Source: CAZOVB01 sp964583095 (lineage in GTDB: Bacteria; Planctomycetota; Phycisphaerae; SM23-33). Taken from it: 6,664 nucleotides of DNA. Of this stretch, positions 1 through 5,970 are shown in pieces. Each line of letters opens with the position of its first letter. The first letter of the stretch is position 1. The stretch covers positions 1 to 6,664 of the forward strand of contig CAZOVB010000117.1 of the NCBI GenBank assembly GCA_964583095.1. The letters are read 5' to 3'. The notes beneath the pieces are model-generated. The model was not told the origin of the DNA. It did not search any database and was given only the letters and a program-made list of their open reading frames with translations. The translations under genes and the position numbers were made by a program.

Positions 1-2
1 AC

Positions 3-77
3 GGTGATCGTAGCTCAGTTGGTTAGAGCACCTGGTTGTGGTCCAGGGGGTCGGGGGTTCGAATCCCCTCGATCACC
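3..77 (+). tRNA. tRNA-His (anticodon GTG)
   Basis: This is a complete cloverleaf. The acceptor stem GTGATCG (4-10) pairs with CGATCAC (70-76). The D arm starts with GCTC (13-16), the anticodon stem CCTGG/CCAGG is at 31-35 and 43-47, and the loop TTGTGGT puts GTG at 38-40. The T arm is GGGGG, TTCGAAT, CCCCT. The extra G at position 3 opposite C77 is the G-1:C73 pair that is the identity mark of histidine tRNA, which confirms the call independently of the anticodon. Only CA follows C77, so a full CCA is not encoded and must be added after transcription. The promoter lies before the window. Confidence 0.97.
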
Positions 78-83
78 CATTCG

Positions 84-102
84 GGTCGGGAGCTTCCCGG
101 CC
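84..102 (+). other. Hairpin just after the tRNA
   Basis: An 8-bp stem with one T-G wobble (84-91 with 95-102) closes on a GCT loop, 6 nt after the tRNA 3' end. No T-run follows, so it is not a terminator by itself. It may help tRNA 3' processing or protect the trailer. Its function is inference. Confidence 0.35.
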
Positions 103-139
103 TGTCCATGTGGCGTTGATACGCGGGAAAAGGAACCAA

Positions 140-171
140 GGACTCGCCTCCCCCGGCGGGTCCTGTTTTTT
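140..171 (+). terminator. Rho-independent terminator of the tRNA-His transcript
   Basis: GGACTCGCC (140-148) pairs with GGCGGGTCC (155-163), a 9-bp stem with one T-G wobble. The loop is six bases, and the stem is followed by TG and six T residues (166-171). This is a textbook intrinsic terminator. The T-run overlaps the stop codon of the convergent glycosyltransferase gene. Read on the minus strand, the same stem is followed only by a weak, broken T-rich stretch, so termination in that direction would be less efficient. Confidence 0.85.
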
Positions 172-1744
172 AGGGAGGGTTGCTGCCGGTCGAGTCGTCC
201 TGGGCCCGTTTGAAGATGTGCAGTTCCGCGCCGCAGCCCTGGACCGTGCGCACCGGCTCGACGTAGCCCTCGAGGTATTCCCGCACGTTGAATTCATCCT
301 TCTTCTCGGAGCGGATCAGAACCCAAAGCCGCTGCCACTGTTCCCGGGAGGGATCGAAATTCCGGAAATCACTTGGCGGGTAGTCTCCCCCGTACACAGG
401 CAGGTCGGTATTGCGGAAGTAGATGCCGAATTCATTGGAGCCGGCGATGAGGATGCGGTCGTCCTCCTGGAAGTGCTGCTGAACGTATCGGGCCAGCGGC
501 CTGCCGTGAGCGGTACGGTGTCCGACCCAGACGACGTGCCACACGGCCAGGATGGCAGGGACGAGAAGGGCAACCCCGACCCAGGCGAAGGTGATCTTCT
601 GGGTTTTGCGGCGGGCCGAGGGGGTCTTGCCCAGATGGGCCAGGGCCACCGCTCCAGCCCCGGCCAGCAGGACGATCATGGGGATATTGAAGATCGTAAG
701 TCTGCTTCCCACCCAGGGATAGAGCTTCATGGCTCCGGAAGTGAGGTGAACAGCCAGGGGCAGGGCCAGCAGGCCCGCCTGCCAGCGTCGCGCTGGGCGG
801 CGCAGCAGCGCGAAGATGCCAACGAGGCACAGGAGCATGCTCACAGCCCCGATGGGGCGGGTGGCCTCCTCGAACATCCGGTAGGTTGCGTCGACGGGCC
901 ATTTGAGCAGCTCGTGCGGCGCCCATCCCATCGGGAAGCCCCGCTTGCCCCAGTATTCCATGAGGAAGTCGTTGCGTTGGCGGCCCGTGAGTTTGAGGGC
1001 GGAGAACACGACGGCTCCGACCCCGGCCGATCCGCCGAAAAGAGCAGTCCAGTTGGCCTTGGAATCCCTGCCTCGCCCGGCGAGCATCGAGAGCCCGATC
1101 CAGGCCATGATTCCCCCGTAAACCAGGCTGGAGGGGTAGCTGAACCAGAAAACAAAGGCTTCCAGGGCAGAGAGAGCCAGGATCAACTGCCACCGGGGCC
1201 TGCTTCGCAGTCGCGTAGCGGTATAGAGCAGCAGGACGGTGACGAAGGCATCGAGGGTATACGGCTTGGTCCGTGCAGTATAGATAAGGATGTTGTCGGA
1301 AAAGGCAAACAGGCCGGTCGCGACCAGGGCTCCGAACATGGGCAGCAGGCGTCGGGCGAGAGGCCAGATGAGCAGCATGGCCCCCAGCGAGCCCAGAAGG
1401 GCCGGCAGTCGAAGCAGGCGTTCCTCCAGGCCCCCCAGATCGTATAAACCCTTTAGCAACCAGAGGTAACACAGTGGAGCGGCCTGGTCGTTGGCCAGGG
1501 GACCGGCCAGTTGTCCGTAGCTGCGATCCTGGATATTCTGGATGAGCCAGCCTTCGTCGTACCAGAAACCCGTGTTCCACGCGTAGGTGACCAGGCGGAA
1601 AAGGATTCCCAGGCCGACCAGGGCCCAGCCCAGGGCCAGGCAATACCGATAGCTCTTTCGTGCCTGTTGCAGGCTTCCGGTCAGCAGGGGGCCGGGGGAT
1701 TTCCGTATGACGTCCTCTTGCGGCGTCATCGCGACTTCGGGCAT
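170..1744 (-). CDS. GT-C family membrane glycosyltransferase (PMT/ArnT-like)
   Basis: The predicted product has 524 residues and is a polytopic inner-membrane protein that probably transfers sugar from a polyprenyl-phosphate donor on the outer face of the membrane. A first membrane helix (about 37-55) is followed by WYDEGW (61-66), whose Asp63-Glu64 matches the acidic pair in the first periplasmic loop of GT-C enzymes (PMT, ArnT, GT83-like). The segment ARTKPYTLDA (157-166) resembles the Arg/Pro/Tyr stretch of this superfamily. About eleven hydrophobic helices end near residue 407, and a soluble tail of about 115 residues follows. The start at 1744 was chosen because an earlier start would lie inside the upstream gene. 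ATG at 1729 is the alternative, and neither has a strong SD, so translation may depend on the gene 28 nt upstream. Donor and acceptor cannot be told from sequence. Confidence 0.85.
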   Translation of the reverse strand: MPEVAMTPQEDVIRKSPGPLLTGSLQQARKSYRYCLALGWALVGLGILFRLVTYAWNTGFWYDEGWLIQNIQDRSYGQLAGPLANDQAAPLCYLWLLKGLYDLGGLEERLLRLPALLGSLGAMLLIWPLARRLLPMFGALVATGLFAFSDNILIYTARTKPYTLDAFVTVLLLYTATRLRSRPRWQLILALSALEAFVFWFSYPSSLVYGGIMAWIGLSMLAGRGRDSKANWTALFGGSAGVGAVVFSALKLTGRQRNDFLMEYWGKRGFPMGWAPHELLKWPVDATYRMFEEATRPIGAVSMLLCLVGIFALLRRPARRWQAGLLALPLAVHLTSGAMKLYPWVGSRLTIFNIPMIVLLAGAGAVALAHLGKTPSARRKTQKITFAWVGVALLVPAILAVWHVVWVGHRTAHGRPLARYVQQHFQEDDRILIAGSNEFGIYFRNTDLPVYGGDYPPSDFRNFDPSREQWQRLWVLIRSEKKDEFNVREYLEGYVEPVRTVQGCGAELHIFKRAQDDSTGSNPP

Positions 1745-1772
1745 GGATGGACTCGTCTTTTGCTTGGGAGAA

Positions 1773-3116
1773 TTACTTCGCGTCCCGGCCGGCCAGGTCG
1801 GCGTATCCCTGGGCGATGCCCAGTTCCACCAGAGGCTTGACCGCACCGTCTTGCTCGAACAGAGCGCGGGCCTTTTCTGCCTGGCCGGCCGCGGTCAGCC
1901 CCCGGGCCATGCTGCGATAGGCATCGGGGGTTCGGCTGGGTGCCTCCATTCCGGCCGGCAGGCGCATGGCCAGCTTGAGTGTTCGAGCTTTTTCGAGCAG
2001 GCCGCGGGCGACTTCCTCCTGGCCGGCCCAGGCGCGGAGGCGGATCATTACAGGCACATAAACCCACATGACGCGTCGCTCCACTCTTTCCCGCATGAGC
2101 GGTGCCTCGGACTGGATGGCCGCATCCACCGAAGCTTCTATCTCCACGAGCCACTGGCGGGCCAGCTCCTTCTTGCCACCGGCAAGCAGGACTTCGGCCA
2201 CCCCGGCTGCCAACGCCTCCAGGGGAGAGGACCTCTTGCCCATTTTCGACAGGGCCTCGCGTGCGGACTCGAAATCGGCTGCGAGTGCATCATCCCGGCC
2301 AGCCTTGGCATCGGCCTGGAGGATGCTCGCCCAGAGTTCCAGGCCGGAGCCACCGGGTGTCTTGGCGGCCAGCTTACGGGCCAGGTCGATTCGGCCATCG
2401 CGTACCAGTTCCCGACCCCAGAGGCAAAGCGCGTAGTTCATGCCGTCGCCGGGGCGGGGACGCAGGTAGTCGATGGCTTCGGCATCGCTCTTGCCCTTTC
2501 GGTCGCCGGCCAGTCTGGCAAAGCCCTCCAGCATACGCTGCATGTGCTGGACGTACATGCGGGCGCCTTGCGGCGAGCCCTGGAGGCCCATCTTCGACCA
2601 GTCAATCTTGTCTGCGAACTCCTTGTGGCGGTGGGGTTTATCCGAAGCGGGCGCCCAGGAGGCCAGGACCAGGTACACGTGAGCCTGGGCGGATCCGGAG
2701 AGCTTGGGGGCCAGCTGGATGGCCGTCTCGGCCTTGCCGTTTTCGACCAGGAGCCCCGCAGTCTCCTCGGCCGCACTGCCTCTGAGGTACCCCTCGGGGA
2801 TCTTGCGGATCTGCGCGGCAGCTTCCTCCACATCGCCTTCCAGGGCGGCGATCTGGGCTTTGCCCAAGGCTGCTTCGTGCTCGAAAGACGGGTTGACCTC
2901 CACGATTTTTTCCAGGCCGTCGCGGCTTGGGAGGCTCACCAGCAGCACCCGCAGGGGGGACTCCATCTGGGCGGGGATGGAACGGTCGCTGCAGGCCATG
3001 GCTGATTTGGCTGCCTGGACGGCGGATTCTACCGCAGCTTCCTTGTGGCCTTGCTGGGCCAGGACCGGAGCCGCGGCGAGAAGCAATACGAGCGGGAAGG
3101 ATCTAGCGGACCTCAT
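1773..3116 (-). CDS. Secreted TPR-like alpha-solenoid protein
   Basis: The product has 447 residues. It begins with a clear signal peptide: Arg2 and Arg5, a hydrophobic core (about 7-17) and an Ala-Xaa-Ala type cut near VLA-QQ (20/21). The rest is Ala/Leu-rich helical hairpins in the TPR/SEL1 style, seen at about 82-106, 115-140, 228-252, 259-291, 300-330, 355-381 and 399-420, with typical turns such as EGDVEEA, DGRIDLA, AGQEEVA and AGQAEKA. There are no catalytic motifs. It is therefore probably a periplasmic protein-interaction scaffold. The ATG at 3116 is fixed by a perfect SD and by the signal peptide; the frame stays open upstream only by chance. It is the first gene of a likely operon with the GT-C enzyme. 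I do not recognise a named family. Confidence 0.82.
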   Translation of the reverse strand: MRSARSFPLVLLLAAAPVLAQQGHKEAAVESAVQAAKSAMACSDRSIPAQMESPLRVLLVSLPSRDGLEKIVEVNPSFEHEAALGKAQIAALEGDVEEAAAQIRKIPEGYLRGSAAEETAGLLVENGKAETAIQLAPKLSGSAQAHVYLVLASWAPASDKPHRHKEFADKIDWSKMGLQGSPQGARMYVQHMQRMLEGFARLAGDRKGKSDAEAIDYLRPRPGDGMNYALCLWGRELVRDGRIDLARKLAAKTPGGSGLELWASILQADAKAGRDDALAADFESAREALSKMGKRSSPLEALAAGVAEVLLAGGKKELARQWLVEIEASVDAAIQSEAPLMRERVERRVMWVYVPVMIRLRAWAGQEEVARGLLEKARTLKLAMRLPAGMEAPSRTPDAYRSMARGLTAAGQAEKARALFEQDGAVKPLVELGIAQGYADLAGRDAK

Positions 3117-3121
3117 CAGGT

Positions 3122-3129
3122 ACCTCCTT
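3122..3129 (-). promoter_or_regulatory. Perfect Shine-Dalgarno of the TPR-like gene
   Basis: On the minus strand AAGGAGGT lies at 3129-3122, and the GGAGG core is 6 nt before ATG 3116. It is fully complementary to the 16S rRNA tail. It settles the start in a frame that runs open for 267 codons further upstream. Confidence 0.85.
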
Positions 3130-3184
3130 GGGCTTGGAGCGGTGATTGGCCGAGGGACCCCTTCCCCCGTGAACTTGGACGTAC

Positions 3185-3213
3185 ATGCTACCCCACCTCG
3201 GCCTCGGGAGCAA
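3185..3213 (-). promoter_or_regulatory. Possible promoter of the TPR-like/GT-C operon
   Basis: On the minus strand TTGCTC (3213-3208, 3 of 6 to TTGACA) is separated by exactly 17 bp from TAGCAT (3190-3185, 4 of 6 to TATAAT). It sits in the 116-nt gap after the ankyrin stop and would give a leader of about 60 nt. The boxes are weak, so readthrough from the ankyrin gene is an equal possibility; no terminator is visible in the gap. Confidence 0.3.
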
Positions 3214-3232
3214 CGGTTTTCCAGCTGAGCTC

Positions 3233-4489
3233 TTACTGGAGCAACTGTATGAGGCGGGGATCTCCGCTTTCCCGGGCCAGGGCCAGGGGGGTGAGGCCTT
3301 CCTGGTCGGTTCGCCGGGGGTCGGCCCCGGCCTGTAGGAGACGATGGGCCATTTCCGCCCCGGCTTGTTCGCAGGCAAGGTGCAGGGGCGTGAGGCCGAA
3401 GCTGTCGGGCTCGTTGGGGTCTGCTTTGGCCTGGAGGAGCCGCTGGAGGCATGCATCCGCCCGGGCCGTCACGGCCAGGTGGAGCGGGCTGCGGCCATCC
3501 AGGTCCTTCGCGCCGGGCTGTGCCCCGGCCTGGAGGAGCCTGTCCAGGGCCCGGCTTTGATTCCGGTCCGCGGCGTGGTGCAGGGGGGTCTGGTCGGCTT
3601 CGTCCTTGCGGTTGGGGTCGGCCCCGGCATTGAGCAGCATTTCCATGCACTCGACAGCCCCGGCAGCGGCGGCCTGGTGAAGGGGCGTCTGGAGCGCGTG
3701 ATTGGACGGGTCGGGTCGGGCCGATCCGGTCTCGATCAGCAATTCCGCCGAGCGGGCAAGATTGCCTGCAGCGGCCAGGTGCAGGGGGGTGTCTCCCTGG
3801 GCATTGCGCTGGTCGACGCGGGGTCTGTAGCTCAGGAGGATGTCGAGGATTTCCGGATACGCCACGGCAAGGTGCAGGGCGGTATACTGCTGGGCGTCGG
3901 GGGTGTTCCTCTCGCATCCTGCGTTGAGAAGGGAGGCGACGATCTCAGGCCGGGCGTGCCGGCAAGCCAGATGCAGGGGAAGCCGGCCATCGCCGTCCGG
4001 GGCATCGACGTCGGCGCCACGGTCGATGAGCATTTCCGTCGCCTCGCTTCTGCCTCCCTCGATGGCCAGGTGCAGCGGAAGCTGTTTGCCCGCGCTGGTA
4101 GCGTTGGGGTTGGCCCCGCCGGCCAGGAGGACTTCGACGACGTCGATATGCCCCGCCAGCAGCGCCCGGTGGAGGGGGGTGAGGCCCTGGCGATCCCAGC
4201 AGGAGCCGTCCGCTCCGGCCGAGAGAAGCACGTTGGCCACCATGCTCCTGCCGTTCTCGGCGGCCAAGTGCAGAGGGGTATTGTCTTCCAGGTCTCTGGG
4301 GCTCGGGGGCGTATCGAAGCGCAGCAGGGCGATGGCGACGTCCCGATGCCCGTAGGCGGCGGCAAGGTGCAGGGCGGATCGGCCTGATTCGTCGGTCGCG
4401 AAGCGCAGCGCGGGCGACTCGGCAAGGGCCTGGTTGACCTTATCGGCCTGGCCGGCCTGGGCGGATTGCAGGAAAGAGGCTTCTTGGAT
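3233..4489 (-). CDS. Ankyrin-repeat protein with apparent ATC start
   Basis: The product has 418 residues and is almost entirely ankyrin repeats. The TPLH-type motif starts at residues 38, 71, 104, 137, 170, 203, 234, 268, 301, 334, 367 and 400, and a degenerate first repeat lies before them, about 13 in all. The period is 33 except for one unit of 31 followed by one of 34. No signal peptide or membrane helix is seen, so it is probably a cytoplasmic protein-binding scaffold; partner unknown. A TTG at 4267 would cut an ankyrin repeat in half (it is the Leu of TPLHLAAENG), so that start is unlikely. The open frame upstream to the TAA at 4531 has no ATG, GTG or TTG. The ATC at 4489 has AGGAG 7 nt before it and lies about 30 nt after a good promoter. 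A sequence error or frameshift at the 5' end is the alternative. Confidence 0.82.
   Translation of the reverse strand: MQEASFLQSAQAGQADKVNQALAESPALRFATDESGRSALHLAAAYGHRDVAIALLRFDTPPSPRDLEDNTPLHLAAENGRSMVANVLLSAGADGSCWDRQGLTPLHRALLAGHIDVVEVLLAGGANPNATSAGKQLPLHLAIEGGRSEATEMLIDRGADVDAPDGDGRLPLHLACRHARPEIVASLLNAGCERNTPDAQQYTALHLAVAYPEILDILLSYRPRVDQRNAQGDTPLHLAAAGNLARSAELLIETGSARPDPSNHALQTPLHQAAAAGAVECMEMLLNAGADPNRKDEADQTPLHHAADRNQSRALDRLLQAGAQPGAKDLDGRSPLHLAVTARADACLQRLLQAKADPNEPDSFGLTPLHLACEQAGAEMAHRLLQAGADPRRTDQEGLTPLALARESGDPRLIQLLQ
3236..4378 (-). repeat. Tandem ankyrin-coding repeats, about 99-bp period
   Basis: Twelve degenerate units of about 99 bp each encode one ankyrin repeat. The most conserved DNA is the segment for TPLHLA, visible on the + strand as recurring GGTGCAGGGG-like words. 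The spacing changes to 93 bp and then 102 bp for the units at residues 203 and 234. The last unit is cut to 19 codons at the stop. The units have diverged in sequence, which points to old duplication kept by selection rather than a recent expansion. Confidence 0.8.
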
Positions 4490-4496
4490 GGTTCCA

Positions 4497-4501
4497 CTCC
4501 T
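4497..4501 (-). promoter_or_regulatory. Shine-Dalgarno AGGAG that places the ankyrin start at ATC
   Basis: On the minus strand AGGAG (4501-4497) is followed by the 7-nt spacer TGGAACC and then ATC (4489-4487), in frame with the ankyrin repeats. A GTG inside the same stretch (AGGAGTGG) is in another frame that does not encode ankyrin repeats. Confidence 0.55.
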
Positions 4502-4525
4502 GGAAAAAGACAGCGGGGTCGAAGA

Positions 4526-4554
4526 ATCTTACGCTGGGCGACCGGGCCCGTAAA
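4526..4554 (-). promoter_or_regulatory. Sigma-70-like promoter of the ankyrin gene
   Basis: On the minus strand TTTACG (4554-4549, 4 of 6 to TTGACA) and TAAGAT (4531-4526, 4 of 6 to TATAAT) are separated by 17 bp. Transcription would start near 4519 and give a leader of about 30 nt that contains the AGGAG site. The -35 box overlaps one copy of the GGGCCCG direct repeat. Confidence 0.5.
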
Positions 4555-4576
4555 GCGTCTGATTGGGCCCGAAAGG
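4544..4576. promoter_or_regulatory. Candidate operator: direct repeat with 21-bp offset
   Basis: GGGCCCGTAAAG (4544-4555) and GGGCCCGAAAGG (4565-4576) match at 10 of 12 positions and are offset by exactly 21 bp, two helical turns. Each contains the palindrome GGGCCC. The first copy overlaps the -35 box of the ankyrin promoter; the second lies about 10 bp upstream of the -35 of the divergent propeller promoter. This position suits a regulator acting on both promoters. The two copies could also fold against each other as an inverted repeat. The binding protein is unknown. Confidence 0.4.
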
Positions 4577-4586
4577 CTCAGGCACC

Positions 4587-4616
4587 TTGCACAGCCCCCA
4601 TCCGGTCGGGTATAGA
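4587..4616 (+). promoter_or_regulatory. Possible promoter of the propeller/isomerase operon
   Basis: TTGCAC (4587-4592, 3 of 6 to the -35 consensus) and TATAGA (4611-4616, 4 of 6 to the -10 consensus) are separated by 18 bp. Transcription would start near 4623 and leave a leader of about 70 nt that carries a nested stem. The -10 is the better of the two boxes, in an otherwise GC-rich stretch. Confidence 0.4.
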
Positions 4617-4631
4617 TTACGATAGACAGAG

Positions 4632-4672
4632 GACGGATTTGCCCCAACCAACCGCCTTGGGCGGTGTCCGTC
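4632..4672 (+). promoter_or_regulatory. Nested stem in the 5' leader of the propeller gene
   Basis: An outer stem GACGGA/TCCGTC (4632-4637 with 4667-4672) encloses an inner stem ACCGCC/GGCGGT (4651-4656 with 4660-4665) closed by a TTG loop. A 13-nt one-sided internal loop (4638-4650) lies between them. The structure ends 8 nt before the purine-rich SD. No T-run follows, so it is not a terminator. It matches no riboswitch class that I recognise. It may stabilise the mRNA or affect ribosome access. Confidence 0.4.
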
Positions 4673-4680
4673 GCCCCAGT

Positions 4681-4688
4681 AGAAGGAG
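4681..4688 (+). promoter_or_regulatory. Shine-Dalgarno of the propeller gene
   Basis: AGAAGGAG ends 7 nt before ATG 4696 and only 1 nt before the in-frame ATG 4690. The spacing therefore favours 4696 as the start. Confidence 0.7.
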
Positions 4689-4695
4689 AATGTAC

Positions 4696-5970
4696 ATGCG
4701 ATATCGCGCGGATGCAGCCGGGAATATGAGCCGAGTTCTTTTGGGTCTCTTGGTGGGTTTGGTTGTGGCCGGCCCCGCTTTCGGGGGCGACTGGGCCCAA
4801 TGGCTCGGCCCCGAGCGGGACGGGACCAGCGACGAAGCTGTCGAGCTGTGGCAGGGCGAGCCCAAGGAAGTATGGCGCATCGAGACGGGCATCGGATACT
4901 CGGCCATGGTGATCCGCGACGGCAAAGCCTACACCATGGGCAACATTGACGACGAGGACATTGTTTACTGCCTGGACGTCGAAACGGGCAAGGAGATCTG
5001 GACGGCCAGGTATCCCTGTCCGGCCAACTCGGGCGGCTACTACGGCCCGCGATGCACGCCGGCGGTGGACGACAAAGCCGTCTACACCGTCAGCCAAGAG
5101 GGCGTAGCCAAGGCCTACCGGGTAAGCGACGGCAAGGAGCTCTGGAGCAAGGACCTCCGCCGGATGGGCGTCAAGAGCCCCAAGTGGGGTATTTCGACCA
5201 GCGCGCTGCTGCGCGAGGATACGATCCTGATCGACGTGGGGCCGATCCTGGCCCTGAGCAAGAAGGACGGCTCGGTGGTGATGAAGAGCGAGATGTTCCC
5301 GGCCGGCTATTCCTCGCCGATCGTCTTCGAAAAGGACGGCAAGAGCCTGGTGGCCAGCTTCAACGCGGCCGGGCTGGTGGTGGTTGAGGAGGAAACCGGC
5401 AAGATGGTGGACCTGGTTGCGTGGAAGACACGACACGACATTAATTCAGTCACCCCCGTTATTTATGATTCGTCTCGCCTGCTGGTCAGTTCCAGCTACC
5501 AGGTGGGGACAGCGATGTTTGAACTCTCGGGGGGCAAGCTTCGCAAGCTTTGGCACAGCAAGGATCTCGGCAGCCAATTCAACCAGCTTATGCCCGACGG
5601 GGACTATCTGTTCGGCTTCGACGACAACGTGCGTGGCCGGCGGGGGAGTCTCAAGTGCATCAGCCTCGACGGCGGATCGGAGCAGTGGATGGCCCAGGAC
5701 CGCCGCAAGCTGGGCGTGGGCTCGCTCCTGCTGGCCCGGGACAAGCTGATCATCCTGGGGGAATATGGCTATCTGATCATCGCCGAGTCGGACCCGAAAG
5801 AGTACAAACCCCTGGCAGAGGCCAAGATTCTTGACGGGGACTACTGCTGGACCCCGCCGGTTCTCGCCAACGGCAAGCTCTACTGCCGCGACTACGACCG
5901 CCGCGCGGGCAGGAGCGCGTGGGTATGCCTGGACCTTTCACCCGATGGTTCGGCGGAAGCGGCCAAATGA
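4696..5970 (+). CDS. Exported PQQ-type (BamB-like) beta-propeller protein
   Basis: The product has 424 residues. A signal peptide spans about 1-30: a charged N-region, a hydrophobic core at about 14-27 and an AFG-GD cut after residue 30. The mature protein opens with GDWAQWLGPERDG, as in many planctomycete propellers. Blade-type repeats then follow, each with a strand, a hydrophobic Leu/Tyr-Asp turn, a Thr-Gly-Lys or Asp-Gly-Lys and a Trp: CLDVETGKEIW (92-102), YRVSDGKELW (141-150), ALSKKDGSVV (186-195), VVEEETGKMV (229-238) and CISLDGGSEQW (321-331). No enzyme motif or lipobox is seen, so a PQQ-dependent dehydrogenase is unlikely; binding or scaffolding in the periplasm fits better. Alternative starts are ATG 4690 and ATG 4726; the latter would give a shorter, more usual signal peptide. 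The stop overlaps the next gene by 4 nt. Confidence 0.85.
   Translation: MRYRADAAGNMSRVLLGLLVGLVVAGPAFGGDWAQWLGPERDGTSDEAVELWQGEPKEVWRIETGIGYSAMVIRDGKAYTMGNIDDEDIVYCLDVETGKEIWTARYPCPANSGGYYGPRCTPAVDDKAVYTVSQEGVAKAYRVSDGKELWSKDLRRMGVKSPKWGISTSALLREDTILIDVGPILALSKKDGSVVMKSEMFPAGYSSPIVFEKDGKSLVASFNAAGLVVVEEETGKMVDLVAWKTRHDINSVTPVIYDSSRLLVSSSYQVGTAMFELSGGKLRKLWHSKDLGSQFNQLMPDGDYLFGFDDNVRGRRGSLKCISLDGGSEQWMAQDRRKLGVGSLLLARDKLIILGEYGYLIIAESDPKEYKPLAEAKILDGDYCWTPPVLANGKLYCRDYDRRAGRSAWVCLDLSPDGSAEAAK

Noticed and set aside
38..1447. Open + strand frame of 469 codons opposite the glycosyltransferase
   Set aside because: It overlaps the tRNA, has low-complexity Gly/Gln/Glu/Pro composition with no domain, and is the mirror of a well-supported GC-rich gene. 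The frames at 1707-3005 and 3344-4387 on the + strand fail for the same reasons.
3103..3186. Minus-strand 27-codon leader ORF that overlaps the start of the TPR-like gene
   Set aside because: It has no convincing SD, and its ATG overlaps the -10 of the predicted promoter, so that promoter would not transcribe it. The overlap with the real start looks accidental.
3233..4267. Ankyrin gene starting at TTG 4267
   Set aside because: The TTG is the Leu of TPLHLA in the middle of a normal repeat, there is no SD at proper spacing, and a full ankyrin repeat lies in frame upstream.
3236..4378. Regular 99-bp repetition taken as a CRISPR or satellite array
   Set aside because: The units are degenerate, in frame and encode ankyrin repeats; there are no constant repeats with unique spacers.
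3832..5436. Long minus-strand frame of 534 codons across the divergent region
   Set aside because: It runs antisense to the propeller gene, through the promoter region and then out of frame through the ankyrin gene. The in-frame evidence for both neighbours is much stronger.
5919..5966. Longer isomerase starting at ATG 5919
   Set aside because: The extra 16 residues are out-of-frame propeller coding sequence. The family N-terminus starts at ATG 5967, which has a well-placed GGAAG.
4696..5970. Propeller as a PQQ-dependent alcohol or glucose dehydrogenase
   Set aside because: Only the repeat architecture is shared. No catalytic or PQQ/Ca-binding signature is seen, and 424 residues is shorter than the quinoprotein alcohol dehydrogenases.
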